Made by a program: the position numbers and the translations under genes
The notes under the pieces: model-generated
Databases searched by the model: none
What the model was told of the DNA's origin: nothing
What the model saw: only the letters and a program-made list of their open reading frames with translations
From: Chthoniobacterales bacterium
GTDB lineage: Bacteria; Verrucomicrobiota; Verrucomicrobiia; Chthoniobacterales; JAATET01
Direction: 5' to 3'
Assembly: GCA_036569045.1 (NCBI GenBank)
Contig: DATCRI010000089.1
Span: forward strand, 1 to 45,915
Length of the DNA stretch: 45,915 nucleotides
Shown: positions 32,301 through 39,561 of the stretch, piece after piece
Layout of the letters: each line of letters begins with the position of its first letter
Numbering within the stretch: position 1 is the stretch's first letter

Positions 32301-34947
32301 AAAAAGGCGTGGGGGCGCCGTCGGCTCCCTCGTAGCGGGAAACGCTGCGCACGGCACACCAATAGCCGGAATCGGTCGCGTAGGTGGCGCTGAAATCCGT
32401 CACCTCGTCGGTGCCGGCGACATCAAGCGTGCCATTGCCATTCACGTCGCGACCTTGCCGCGAAAGCTGGCCCAACTCGTCGTATTCGAAGAGTTCCGCC
32501 GCTTCCCCCGGCACGGTGCGTCCCGTGCGCAGGCCGCGCAGGTCCACCGTGATGATGCTCGCGAGCGTCGTGCCCGTGTAGCCGGGGCGTTCCTCGCGCA
32601 CGAGATCGCCGAGGACGTTCGTGTAGGTCTTTGTCCACCGCGGCGAGGCGGCGCTGCCCACGAACTCCTGCGTCCACTGCCCGTTGGCATCCGCCCCGTA
32701 GTCGTAATACTTCGCGATCACGCCCGTGCCGGTAATGCTTTTCACCGTGCCGTCCGCATAGTGGTCGGTGATCTCGGTCCCCCCGCTCGGTAGCGTGCGG
32801 GTGACCGTGCGACCGCCATTCGTGTAAGTGGTAGTCGTCGTGAGACCTTCCTCCGTCGTTTCGGAGGTCACCCGGCCCGCGGCGTCGTAACCCGTGGAAC
32901 TCGTCAACGTCAGTCCGCCACCGGTGCGAGTGACGCTGCGCACGCGATCCTCCGCGTCGTAGGTGTAGGTCGTCGAAATACCCTGGCGGCTTTCGGTCTG
33001 CACCCGGCCGAGGGCATCGTAGGCCGTGTAGGTAGTCGGGATGCCCTGCTCGTCCTTTTCCCAATCCTTCCGATTTCCCGTCCAAGCAGCCTCGTAAAGA
33101 ACGCGCCCATCCTTCGTGCTGCTGGTCAGCCTTCCTTCGGCGTTGTAACCGTGGACTGTCTTCGTGACGGGGACATAAGACCCACTCAAATAAACCTGCG
33201 CCTGCTCCTCGAGCACGAGGCCACCAGGACTGAGGATCAAGATTTCCCGAGTGGTCTTTTCGGTAATGCCCTCGGGCGAGGCGTCCGTGCCATGCGTAAT
33301 GGTCTTGCGCAAATAGGCGCCCGACCCGGCGGTGAATGCGCCTCCGCTGTAAGTGCCAAGTTCATATCCATAATGGTCCGCCCGCCCATCAGCGAAGACC
33401 TCTTCGGCGATCTGGTTCGTGAATGGAGCGACGGCATATCCGGTGTAGGTGACGACCTCCGATTCGTTGCGCAAGGCGGGATGATCATACACCGATTCCC
33501 CCGGCTGGCCGTTTACATCTTCATAGTAGGCATAGCGGCTGGCGGTGTCGCCAAGCCCCTGACCGAACGCAGTAACCGTTTCGCCCGCGGGAACCGTGGA
33601 AAAAACGGAAACTCCGCCGTAATAACCCCCTGGATAGGATGACGCATAATAGTTGTGCTGAACGTAATTCGACAGATTAATCTGCGGCGTTGCCGGAGCG
33701 TCCTTTCCCGGACGGTAAGTCTTATCGAGATTCCCGTAACTAAATTGGTTGCTGCTGTATTCGTAGAACTCCCAATATCCATCCGATCGAGCGAAAGACT
33801 TTACATGGCGATAGCCGCCGCCGTCGGCGATATTCTCGTAAAATGTGTAATCCGTCGTGATCGGCGAGCCATCGGGGTCTTCAATGCGTTGGACGATCTC
33901 CATTCCCCACGCGAACATATGCTTCGTTTCGATGGTCTTGAGCGCCACGATGCCGGTGGCCGGATCGGTCACAGTCCGCGTGACCTTTTTGTCGCCGTTA
34001 ACGAGATTCATCGTGCTCAGTGTCTCCAAACGGCCCCCCCCGCGATTATAGCTCCATGCCTCGGTTGCGGCATCATGGGTGAAAGCGTTTACCGTGGTGA
34101 TACCGCCACGAGTTTCCGAAATGCTCACAGCTCCGGCGGGCGCTCCACTGGGATTTTCCACCGTCCATGTTACATAGGGCGAACCGGAGGGCACATAGGC
34201 ACCGTTCACCTTGCTGCCGGTAAGATAAAAGCGAATTTCGTATTTGGTTGCGCTTAGCGTGACGATATCGGCCAGGCATTCCGGCGACTTGATTTGCTGC
34301 AGAACGCCCGCATTACGAATGACATCAACTTCGGCTGAAGGCGAAACATAACGCAAGGCGGCCGGGGTATAGGAGTTCGCCGTGATCGCTCCCTCCGAAA
34401 GCATCAAGCTGCCCGCCGATTCGCCGGACGATAGCCCGCCCATGGAGAACTGCCAATGCACGCTCTTCAACCCACCATCGCCATCCCCTCCAGTTCCCGA
34501 GCCTCCATTATCGCTTTTGGGAACAACGACGACCGACCATGTTTTCTCGGGTCGATTTTTGCAGCCGGGATCGTTCTCAAATGTATCGTTAATGTCGGTT
34601 TGTTCGACATCGTCGACTTTGACTTTGTAGCATCCCTCCACCTTCAGGTTAATGTGCAGCGTGCTATATGTCGCCGCAGGAACCTTCAGCGTCATCGCTT
34701 GTCCGGGCTTGATGTCGAGGGTTTCGACATTCGTCATTCCATAACCACACGCCACTCCGCTCCCATCGACCGTCTTGTTATTTGACGATTGGCTATCATC
34801 GGTCAAGACAACCGAATAAGCTCCGTCCGCGCAAAAATCCCCATAGAATGTGATCGGAACTTTCCCTTCGCAACTCGCACAGCCCATCGCGAATCGCGAA
34901 AGGATCAGAGCGGAAATAGCGACTAGTGATCTTAAACTTAGCTTCAT
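29302..34947 (-). CDS. Secreted RHS/YD-repeat protein with variable C-terminal (putative toxin) domain
   Basis: 1881 residues. An N-terminal export signal (LRSLVAISALILSRFAMG, then a Cys that could be lipidated) is followed by a Cys-rich domain of about 110 residues, a Gly-rich linker and an RHS-associated beta domain (SSGESAGSLMLSEGAI). Roughly residues 380-1600 are YD repeats such as YDALGRVQTES, YDAAGRVTSET and YDGLGRLDKMTD, interrupted by an Ig-like insertion (DVMGSANPGATVTVNG). The RHS core ends with YYGYRYYNPETGRWLSLDPI and LDPFGLC, beyond which lies a unique C-terminal domain of about 225 residues with LKHAILVYF and GNNSNTFVKY. The C-terminus and first third are A+T-richer than the core. 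It is the fifth gene of a six-gene operon. The role is probably contact-dependent toxin or surface filament. Confidence 0.92.
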   Translation of the reverse strand: MKLSLRSLVAISALILSRFAMGCASCEGKVPITFYGDFCADGAYSVVLTDDSQSSNNKTVDGSGVACGYGMTNVETLDIKPGQAMTLKVPAATYSTLHINLKVEGCYKVKVDDVEQTDINDTFENDPGCKNRPEKTWSVVVVPKSDNGGSGTGGDGDGGLKSVHWQFSMGGLSSGESAGSLMLSEGAITANSYTPAALRYVSPSAEVDVIRNAGVLQQIKSPECLADIVTLSATKYEIRFYLTGSKVNGAYVPSGSPYVTWTVENPSGAPAGAVSISETRGGITTVNAFTHDAATEAWSYNRGGGRLETLSTMNLVNGDKKVTRTVTDPATGIVALKTIETKHMFAWGMEIVQRIEDPDGSPITTDYTFYENIADGGGYRHVKSFARSDGYWEFYEYSSNQFSYGNLDKTYRPGKDAPATPQINLSNYVQHNYYASSYPGGYYGGVSVFSTVPAGETVTAFGQGLGDTASRYAYYEDVNGQPGESVYDHPALRNESEVVTYTGYAVAPFTNQIAEEVFADGRADHYGYELGTYSGGAFTAGSGAYLRKTITHGTDASPEGITEKTTREILILSPGGLVLEEQAQVYLSGSYVPVTKTVHGYNAEGRLTSSTKDGRVLYEAAWTGNRKDWEKDEQGIPTTYTAYDALGRVQTESRQGISTTYTYDAEDRVRSVTRTGGGLTLTSSTGYDAAGRVTSETTEEGLTTTTTYTNGGRTVTRTLPSGGTEITDHYADGTVKSITGTGVIAKYYDYGADANGQWTQEFVGSAASPRWTKTYTNVLGDLVREERPGYTGTTLASIITVDLRGLRTGRTVPGEAAELFEYDELGQLSRQGRDVNGNGTLDVAGTDEVTDFSATYATDSGYWCAVRSVSRYEGADGAPTPFSSQKSLFGGGGATMLDRTVQVDRYGKATTTTSVVNRATQTVTATTVASDSSTPAVATTVAGRLISASTTTVAQPTSYEYDGLGRLDKMTDPRGVITDPVYTGAFLTSQTVAGQSTSYQYVPAGQPGAGQLFTTTYADGKTEVRGYDLRGFLTGISGTGVYKMTLTIDSYGDRTELYTYRTAGASDKTTWTYNPATGLLTTKTDAAVKHVQYDYTADNHLFHRTNARNIVTIYAFDERGNVKTMDYADATPDVSITYDRINRPAKVTDAAGKHLLGYTLGEESEAITLGPLAGVANSRKFDASGRVSAVTGTTGSWGQSVSYQYDPSSRLQTVKMGVFGTATYGYVPNSDLLLTTTFTGGMTSTRLWDGSNRLQKITHTAAAGTRSLDTTQFDSRNRRKEIAWDDGSKWTIGYDDLGQVTSGGRKWSDASAVEGQQYGYAYDGAGNRSGATGTTVNGRTATYTANALNQITSRTVPGAVDVMGSANPGATVTVNGAATSRKGGYFYKLLTASNTSGPVSVAETIAATLASGTTTRARTALVAKTPESFGYDNDGNLVSDGLWSYSWDAENRLVAMESVPTVPAAQKRKLTFRYDWQGRRVEKFVYQWVNSAWLLHDHTRFLWNGWLLQAEVGDAGQPIRSYAWGLDASGSLEAAGGVGGLLLERNYYANKTFEVASDLNGNVIRLVDTSNGQSVADYEYGPFGEVIRASGEYAALNPFGFSSKFTDWETGLLYYGYRYYNPETGRWLSLDPIGEKGGLNLYGFVGNDLVNHLDPFGLCSFIAVTGSEIQLGLKHAILVYFKGDFEADLNKHYTLSEIQSGGGEINASVDLMRSPSYGDRAENDWKIWRRTDHMSAQREWSTWSEDRVAIAYMRYLETSGDDVAAVFMSQDDEEMDAKWRELVQIAKAYKYASQDPNSPQNWPNSKYSDPFTGEGGLLGLAPGNNSNTFVKYATKRMGWGVKWESVLPGRFLGNSSPKNVINYWPGQVPVPANQPLPPKPR

Positions 34948-34950
34948 GAC

Positions 34951-36834
34951 TTAGTAGGCGGAAAAGATGTCGAGGGCGCGATCCGTGGCGTCGGCCTTGG
35001 AATCGACGGTGAAGGAACTGCGGCCGGAGAGATGCTCCAGCGTGCGGCCCATGCCATCGAAGTCGGGGTCTTCCGCGCGATTGTCGATGGTGGGGCTGGG
35101 CCCATTTATCTGCTCCCAGCTGTCAGGCATAAGGTCCTGGTCGCTATCGGCCCGAGCAGGGCTCGTCGTGGTCTCCGCGCCATCGAGAATCCCATCGCCA
35201 TCGGTATCGCTCTTCGTCGGGTCCGTGCCCGCCAGGTATTCCTGAATGTTCGTCAGTGTATCGCCATCGCCATTGGCTCCCGGCAACGCGCCGCCAGGCC
35301 CGAAGTAGAAGTCCTCCCACTCGTCCGGCATGCCGTCCCCATCTGAATCTCCGACAGCGGAGGCATTGTAATTCTGACTGACCTCCCCGGCCGTTAGCTC
35401 GTAGTTGAAAATTTCCACTTCATCGAGGGCGCCGTAGATGGGCTGCCCCCCGGGGGATTCGTTGCCGAGAATGAGCCCCTTCGCGACAATATCGGCGGCC
35501 TTGGGCGAATAGGACCAATTCGGGGAATCTTCACCGGCAAGGACTCCATCGAGGTAGGTCTTGCGCGTGGTGCCGGACCACGTCACGACGACTTGATGCC
35601 AGGTCTGGGAAGACCACGTAAACGGCGTGGTGGTGGGATACTCGGTGTAGTGTCCGTTGCCATCGTGCTCGGAATAGATGATCGAGGGCTCGGTGGCATT
35701 GAAGAGGAGCATGGCATAAGCCTTCCCTGTTCCCCATGACCCGCCGATCTCGAGGAGCCGGCTCCATGTGCCGCTCATCTGCGCGCTACTCCAGTCCGGC
35801 TTGATCCAAAGGCGCACGCTGCCGGTTTTGAAGCTGTAATTGAGCGACCCGTCGGGGCGCTTCCAGTCGTAATTCAGGACATCGCCGATCGCATCGACGC
35901 GCACGGCATTGCCCTTCCAGCCGGGAACCGATGTCACACCGCTTGCCGCACGAGGCAACTGCCCCTCGGCACTGGTGAAATTCGCGTCGTCCATCGGGAA
36001 ATAGGCGATTCGTCGGGGAGTGACATCGCTGGCGTCCATGGGGTCAGTCCCGTCCATGGTGAGTTCCTGCCTGTCGCCCACGCCGTCGAAATCGCTGTCG
36101 GGGTTGCCGGCCGATAGCCCATCCGATAGCTCGGTCGCATTGGACAGGCCATCTCCGTCCGTGTCATCCGTGTTGCCGGGGCTCGTGTCCCCGAATTGGG
36201 CAATCTCCCAGATATCGGGCAGGCCATCTCCATCGGTATCGCCCGAGGCCAAACCAGCGACGTTGAAGCTGAAGACCATCTTGAGCTGGCCGATGTTTGC
36301 GAGGGCGTAGTTTTGGGCGACTGGCACGGGGGCCGCCGAGTTCCACGGATAATTGTCGGCCCAGTTTGCCGCGTAGCCGAAGTTTTTGAGGCTGTCCTTC
36401 GTATTGTAGCCAGCCGCGATCAGGCGGTCGTAAAAAGGCTTTGCCACGGCTTTGAGCTGGCCGATGGTCACCGGGGTATAGTTGTTGACTTGCGCCTGGG
36501 TTTGGAAGCCCGCCACCATCGCCGTGACCGCCGCTCCCGATCCTCCCGCCAGATTGGCATCGAGATAGGCTTTGGCTTGATACGCCACGTATTTCAGCTG
36601 ACCCAGATTCACCGGGGCATAGTTGTTTGCTGTCGCGCCTGATTGGATGATCTGCGTGGCGGGAGCCGTCCACCATGCGGGAGGATTTCCCGCCAAGGCA
36701 TTGCCAACCACCAAGGCACCAAGGCACCAAGAGAGGAATCTCCCGCCGCGGCGCGGAGACGCGGAGGGAATGCGGGCAGGTTTGCTCCCTCGGGAATTCT
36801 TCGCGCCTTCGCGCCTCTGCGTGCCACTATTCAT
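34951..36834 (-). CDS. Secreted LamG/TSP3 protein with triple N-Y-x-P-x-x-x-G-Q-L-K repeats
   Basis: 627 residues. Residues 1-49 are a basic leader and hydrophobic core (FLSWCLGALVVGNALA, cleavage about 48/49) encoded by an octamer DNA repeat. Then come three copies of a short repeat at about 71-81 (NYAPVNLGQLK), 118-128 (NYTPVTIGQLK) and 175-185 (NYALANIGQLK). Calcium-binding thrombospondin type 3-like units follow (DTDGDGLPDIWE, DTDGDGLSNATE), then a LamG/concanavalin-like domain of about residues 275-480 (IKPDWSSAQMSGTW; TWHQVVVTWSGT; LDEVEIFNYELTAGE), and more TSP3 units to the end. It lies 3 bp upstream of the RHS gene. Probably a surface or matrix glycan-binding partner of the RHS protein. 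Confidence 0.9.
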   Translation of the reverse strand: MNSGTQRREGAKNSRGSKPARIPSASPRRGGRFLSWCLGALVVGNALAGNPPAWWTAPATQIIQSGATANNYAPVNLGQLKYVAYQAKAYLDANLAGGSGAAVTAMVAGFQTQAQVNNYTPVTIGQLKAVAKPFYDRLIAAGYNTKDSLKNFGYAANWADNYPWNSAAPVPVAQNYALANIGQLKMVFSFNVAGLASGDTDGDGLPDIWEIAQFGDTSPGNTDDTDGDGLSNATELSDGLSAGNPDSDFDGVGDRQELTMDGTDPMDASDVTPRRIAYFPMDDANFTSAEGQLPRAASGVTSVPGWKGNAVRVDAIGDVLNYDWKRPDGSLNYSFKTGSVRLWIKPDWSSAQMSGTWSRLLEIGGSWGTGKAYAMLLFNATEPSIIYSEHDGNGHYTEYPTTTPFTWSSQTWHQVVVTWSGTTRKTYLDGVLAGEDSPNWSYSPKAADIVAKGLILGNESPGGQPIYGALDEVEIFNYELTAGEVSQNYNASAVGDSDGDGMPDEWEDFYFGPGGALPGANGDGDTLTNIQEYLAGTDPTKSDTDGDGILDGAETTTSPARADSDQDLMPDSWEQINGPSPTIDNRAEDPDFDGMGRTLEHLSGRSSFTVDSKADATDRALDIFSAY

Positions 36835-36863
36835 AAAAACCCTTGGTGTCTGTGCCGGTGGCG
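36707..36863. repeat. Octamer tandem-repeat element containing a gene start and signal peptide
   Basis: Eight-base units in three blocks: ACCAAGGC, ACCAAGGC, ACCAAGAG (36710-36733); GCGCGGAG, ACGCGGAG (36751-36766); CTTCGCGC, CTTCGCGC, CTCTGCGT (36799-36822). A further degenerate CTTGGTGT, CTGTGCCG follows from 36842. It belongs to a style of interspersed eight-base-period sequence seen in several environmental bacterial genomes. Here it carries the ATG (36834) and the first ~45 codons of the LamG/GQLK protein and reaches almost to the stop of the preceding gene at 36871. Confidence 0.8.
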
Positions 36864-36870
36864 AAAGCCC

Positions 36871-37359
36871 CTAATTCCCGAACTGCCCCATACTAATATC
36901 GCCTTGGGCCTTGCTCATGGTTACCGTGCCGTCTTTGAAAACGGTGAAGGCGTTATTGGGAGTAGCGCTGGTGCCGTTGCCTACGACAAACAGCGGGTCA
37001 ACAGGAGTGCCTCCCGTCCCATCCCTCCACGCGGTTGGCGACGGAGCAGTCGTTCCATCCTTGGCTTTGTTAACGTTATATTGACCGACAACGAGCGAGT
37101 TAAACGAATCGGTCGTGGCGTATTGACCAATCTGGACGGATTTGTTTGCCGGCGTGTTGGAATTGCCCCCAACACGAAGATAGCTCGCGACTGTAGCATA
37201 AGTTCCAGCCTGGACATAAGTTCCAGCCTGGACACTGTAGGTGGCAGCAACAAGGCCATAGCTAGCAATAACATTGCCCGGGTTAGCAACGACATCCCCC
37301 GCGTGAAGACTGCCAGTCACGATCACTGCGATTCCAAATAGATAAATAATCTTTTTCAT
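36871..37359 (-). CDS. Small secreted fibre- or head-like repeat protein
   Basis: 162 residues with a Sec signal peptide (KKIIYLFGIAVIVTGSLHAG). The mature part is rich in Gly, Ala, Val, Thr and Tyr with short quasi-repeats (YSVQAGTYVQAGTYATVASY) and ends in LFVVGNGTSATPNNAFTVFK and DGTVTMSKAQGDISMGQFG. This style resembles the repetitive heads or stalks of trimeric adhesins and of tail-fibre-like proteins (the 'VGNGTS...NAFTV...DGTV' pattern), but no anchor or intramolecular chaperone domain is present. It lies 10 bp after the upstream gene and 36 bp before the LamG/GQLK gene. A structural surface component is likely; function unknown. Confidence 0.8.
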   Translation of the reverse strand: MKKIIYLFGIAVIVTGSLHAGDVVANPGNVIASYGLVAATYSVQAGTYVQAGTYATVASYLRVGGNSNTPANKSVQIGQYATTDSFNSLVVGQYNVNKAKDGTTAPSPTAWRDGTGGTPVDPLFVVGNGTSATPNNAFTVFKDGTVTMSKAQGDISMGQFGN

Positions 37360-37369
37360 TTCGTTTTGG

Positions 37370-38467
37370 TTAGAATTTCACGCTTCCAATCGGCATCAAG
37401 TTGAGTCGACTTTTTCGCTGCTCTCTCGCTTCAGGCCACTTATATGGCCCATTTCCTTCAAAAATGACGATGAGAGTGTTTTCATCGGCCATCGCGCATG
37501 CCGACGCTAAGCTTGCCTTGGGACCCGATGACACTGTCTTGTAAGAGAAATCCCCGGCAAAAGAGTCATCTCCAGTGCTATTATCCACATAAATAACCCG
37601 ATTTATGTTTGGAGATAATCCCGAGACGGTCACTTTTCCTTTTTGAAACTGTTGGATCGAGGAGGCTGCATCAAAGTTGACATGAATATTCCGATCCTCG
37701 ACATCGGGATTCGAGCCGGTGACTTTCTCCACCGAGTCGGGGATTCCGTCCTTGTCCGCATCGGCGAAGAGCGGGTTCTCACCGGTGATGGACAGGGCAT
37801 CCGCATAGGCGGGGCCGGCGGGGCTCGCCTGAAAGGACAGGGTGCCAGTTTTTGGCCGAGCCTTGCCGAGGAGCGGCTGGTCGATGAGGGCGAGCTTGCC
37901 ATCCACGAAAAGGTCCCAGGTTCTGGCTTTGAGGTTCTCGCGAATGGTGAGGCGCATCCATTCGAGGGCGAGCCCCCGCTCGTCGACCTCGAAGGAGTGG
38001 CCGGCGTCGACAGCATTGGGGGCAGTGTCTTTACCTTTATCGTCCGACGCGGCGAGGGCGACGATCCGGCCGGTCCCCTGCGTCTTGATGAAGCCGAGCA
38101 TGGCGCCATTCGCATCGATCGTGCTGAGCGGCGTCTTCGAGCTGTCGGCGGTTGGCAGAATCGCAAAGTCCAGAAAGACGACGCCGTCCGCGGGAATCGG
38201 GAAGGTCGTCGTCGCGGCAGCATCATCTCCCGAGGCTGCGATTTCCAGGCTCTGGTTGCCCCCGCCTTTCTCCGCCTGGGTAACCTTCGCGATCCCTGCA
38301 GTGCTTTGCTTCCACCCAGCGCGCGTCGCGATATCGGTGCCGGCGGCCAAGCCCTCACTTTCTTCGAAACCAGTCCCGGATGCGGCGACGGCGACGGAAA
38401 GCGCCATGGCCGCTGTGGCGAGTCCAAGGGAGAAGCGTGAGAGCCGCAGGGTTTTGGAGACAATCAT
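37370..38467 (-). CDS. Secreted protein with concanavalin-like region, one TSP3 unit and a truncated beta-helix start
   Basis: 365 residues. A signal peptide (LSRFSLGLATAAMALSVAVA) is followed by a lectin-like beta domain of about 200 residues (GTGFEESEGLAAG; LEWMRLTIRENLKARTWDLF; TGTLSFQASPAGPAYADALS). A single calcium-type DADKDGIPDSVEKVTGSNPD segment comes next. Then follows VIYVDNSTGDDSFAGDF with GPKASLASACAMAD, which is the usual opening of DUF1565/right-handed parallel beta-helix proteins. The helix rungs that normally follow are absent and the protein ends about 40 residues later (LNLMPIGSVKF). It is either a minimal capping version or a truncated gene. It is 15 bp after the first operon gene and 10 bp before the fibre-like gene. 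Confidence 0.85.
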   Translation of the reverse strand: MIVSKTLRLSRFSLGLATAAMALSVAVAASGTGFEESEGLAAGTDIATRAGWKQSTAGIAKVTQAEKGGGNQSLEIAASGDDAAATTTFPIPADGVVFLDFAILPTADSSKTPLSTIDANGAMLGFIKTQGTGRIVALAASDDKGKDTAPNAVDAGHSFEVDERGLALEWMRLTIRENLKARTWDLFVDGKLALIDQPLLGKARPKTGTLSFQASPAGPAYADALSITGENPLFADADKDGIPDSVEKVTGSNPDVEDRNIHVNFDAASSIQQFQKGKVTVSGLSPNINRVIYVDNSTGDDSFAGDFSYKTVSSGPKASLASACAMADENTLIVIFEGNGPYKWPEAREQRKSRLNLMPIGSVKF

Positions 38468-38482
38468 GGCGATTTGAGCGTT

Positions 38483-39100
38483 TCAGCCCCCGTAGACGAC
38501 GCTCACGATGTCACTGGATTGGCCGATCTCCTCGTCGTCCACCACGCCGACGGCGCGGTATTCGCGAGTCTCGGGCGTGCCGGCGACGGAGAGCGGGCTG
38601 TCGTCTTCGAAGGGGAACTTGCTGCGTCGAGCGACGAGGAGCTTCCATTCGGCCGCGCCTTTGAGGCGGACGTAAAGGTTCATGGCCTGCACGCCGCTTT
38701 TCTTGCCCTTGAGGCGCACGTAGCTGGGGAATGCCTCGGCGGAGAGCGTGGGCTTGTAAGTCTCGGGATCGAAGGAATCGCCGCCGCCGATCACCTGAAG
38801 GTCCTCCCCGATGCCGGCGGTGTAGCCGGGGCTGGTCTTGAGATGGCGAATGGCGGCGCGAATCCTGGGCAGGTGATCGCCCTGGCTCTGCTGGAAGGCG
38901 CCGAGCGCGGCGTCGAGTGCGATTTGTTTCGCGAGCAGGTCCGCAAGCGGCGTTTGCAGGGCGGTGATCTCGGCCTGGAGAGTGGTCAGCTCCGCAGGAT
39001 CGAGGCCGAGGGCCGGGGCGTTGGTCGGGAGCTTGGCAGCGAGATTTGCGAGCCAGTCGGAGAGGTTCGCGTAGGATTGCGGGATGAAGTCGGTGGCCAT
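38483..39100 (-). CDS. First gene of the RHS operon; 205-residue protein of unknown function
   Basis: 205 residues from the ATG at 39100 (MATDFIPQSYANLSDW). The N-terminal half is helical, with coiled-coil potential (DPAELTTLQAEITALQTPLA, DLLAKQIALDAALGAFQQSQ). The C-terminal half is beta-rich and resembles a fibronectin type III-like fold (MNLYVRLKGAAEWKLLVARR; AGTPETREYRAVGVVDDEE). There is no signal peptide, so unlike the other operon members it is probably cytoplasmic or exported another way. The frame remains open upstream to 39469 through a 21-bp-period array, but the family-like start at 39100 is preferred. I do not recognise a named family. Confidence 0.75.
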   Translation of the reverse strand: MATDFIPQSYANLSDWLANLAAKLPTNAPALGLDPAELTTLQAEITALQTPLADLLAKQIALDAALGAFQQSQGDHLPRIRAAIRHLKTSPGYTAGIGEDLQVIGGGDSFDPETYKPTLSAEAFPSYVRLKGKKSGVQAMNLYVRLKGAAEWKLLVARRSKFPFEDDSPLSVAGTPETREYRAVGVVDDEEIGQSSDIVSVVYGG

Positions 39101-39153
39101 GGGATCGCGGGTTATTCGAGGTGGTTTGCGGAGTTTTCTTTCGGCGAGAGACC

Positions 39154-39449
39154 CTTGGAGGAATGCGAGCGGGCCTCGGAAGACGGATGGCCGGCTCGCC
39201 AGGCGAAAAGGGAGTCTCGCTCGCGGGCGAGGCGACCGGCGGCGCCGATTGCCGGCCTCGGCGTTTGGCGAAGGCCTCTCGGGTGGATGCGAGGGCCTCT
39301 CGAAAGCCGGCGAGCCAGGTGGAGAGTCAGCGAGCGACTCTCGGAGGTCGGCGAGACGGTCTCGGTTGACAGCAAGAGCCTCTCGGAGGAGAGCATTGCG
39401 GCGGCCGGGCCGGCGAAGACGGAGCTCGGAGAGAATGAGGGCCGGCCGG
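39154..39449. repeat. 21-bp-period tandem array, about 14 degenerate units
   Basis: A CTCGG-type core recurs at 39154, 39175, 39195, 39216, (39236), 39257, 39278, 39299, 39319, 39340, 39361, 39382, 39404, 39425 and 39445. The spacing is 20-22 bp and usually exactly 21. A typical unit is AGAGCCTCTCGGAGGAGAGC plus one base. The array fills most of the 543 bp between the RHS operon's first gene and the LuxR-type gene; no gene is evident there. Period 21 equals two DNA turns or seven codons, so frames stay open across it on both strands. Confidence 0.8.
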
Positions 39450-39545
39450 ATTGCACGGCGAAGATGCAAGCAGTTCCCTTGGCCCCTGTCTTTCCGGTGG
39501 ATGCCCGGAAATTTTTATCGGGGTTTCTTCCCTGATTAGTAGGGG

Positions 39546-39561
39546 ATTATCGGGGGATAAT
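39546..39561. promoter_or_regulatory. Palindromic operator-like site ATTATC-GGGG-GATAAT
   Basis: Perfect 6-bp inverted repeat with a GGGG spacer, A+T-rich arms in a GC-rich region, 83 bp upstream of the LuxR-type gene and between it and the RHS operon's upstream region. A TTGACG hexamer lies just after it at 39565-39570 and could be a -35 element for the LuxR-type gene, although the matching -10 is weak. Confidence 0.45.

Noticed and set aside
29302-34947. Tc-toxin or type VI secretion RHS assignment
   Set aside because: No TcA/TcB partner, VgrG, PAAR domain or type VI genes are present; the protein has its own Sec-type N-terminus.
39154-39449. CRISPR array interpretation of the 21-bp-period region
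   Set aside because: No identical direct repeats separated by unique spacers; the repeats are contiguous and degenerate, and no cas genes are present.
39101-39469. N-terminal extension of the 205-residue protein through the 21-bp array
   Set aside because: The extension would start at a TTG, consists of degenerate Arg/Pro-rich heptads, and spacing changes of 20 or 22 bp break the register; the ATG at 39100 begins a normal protein.
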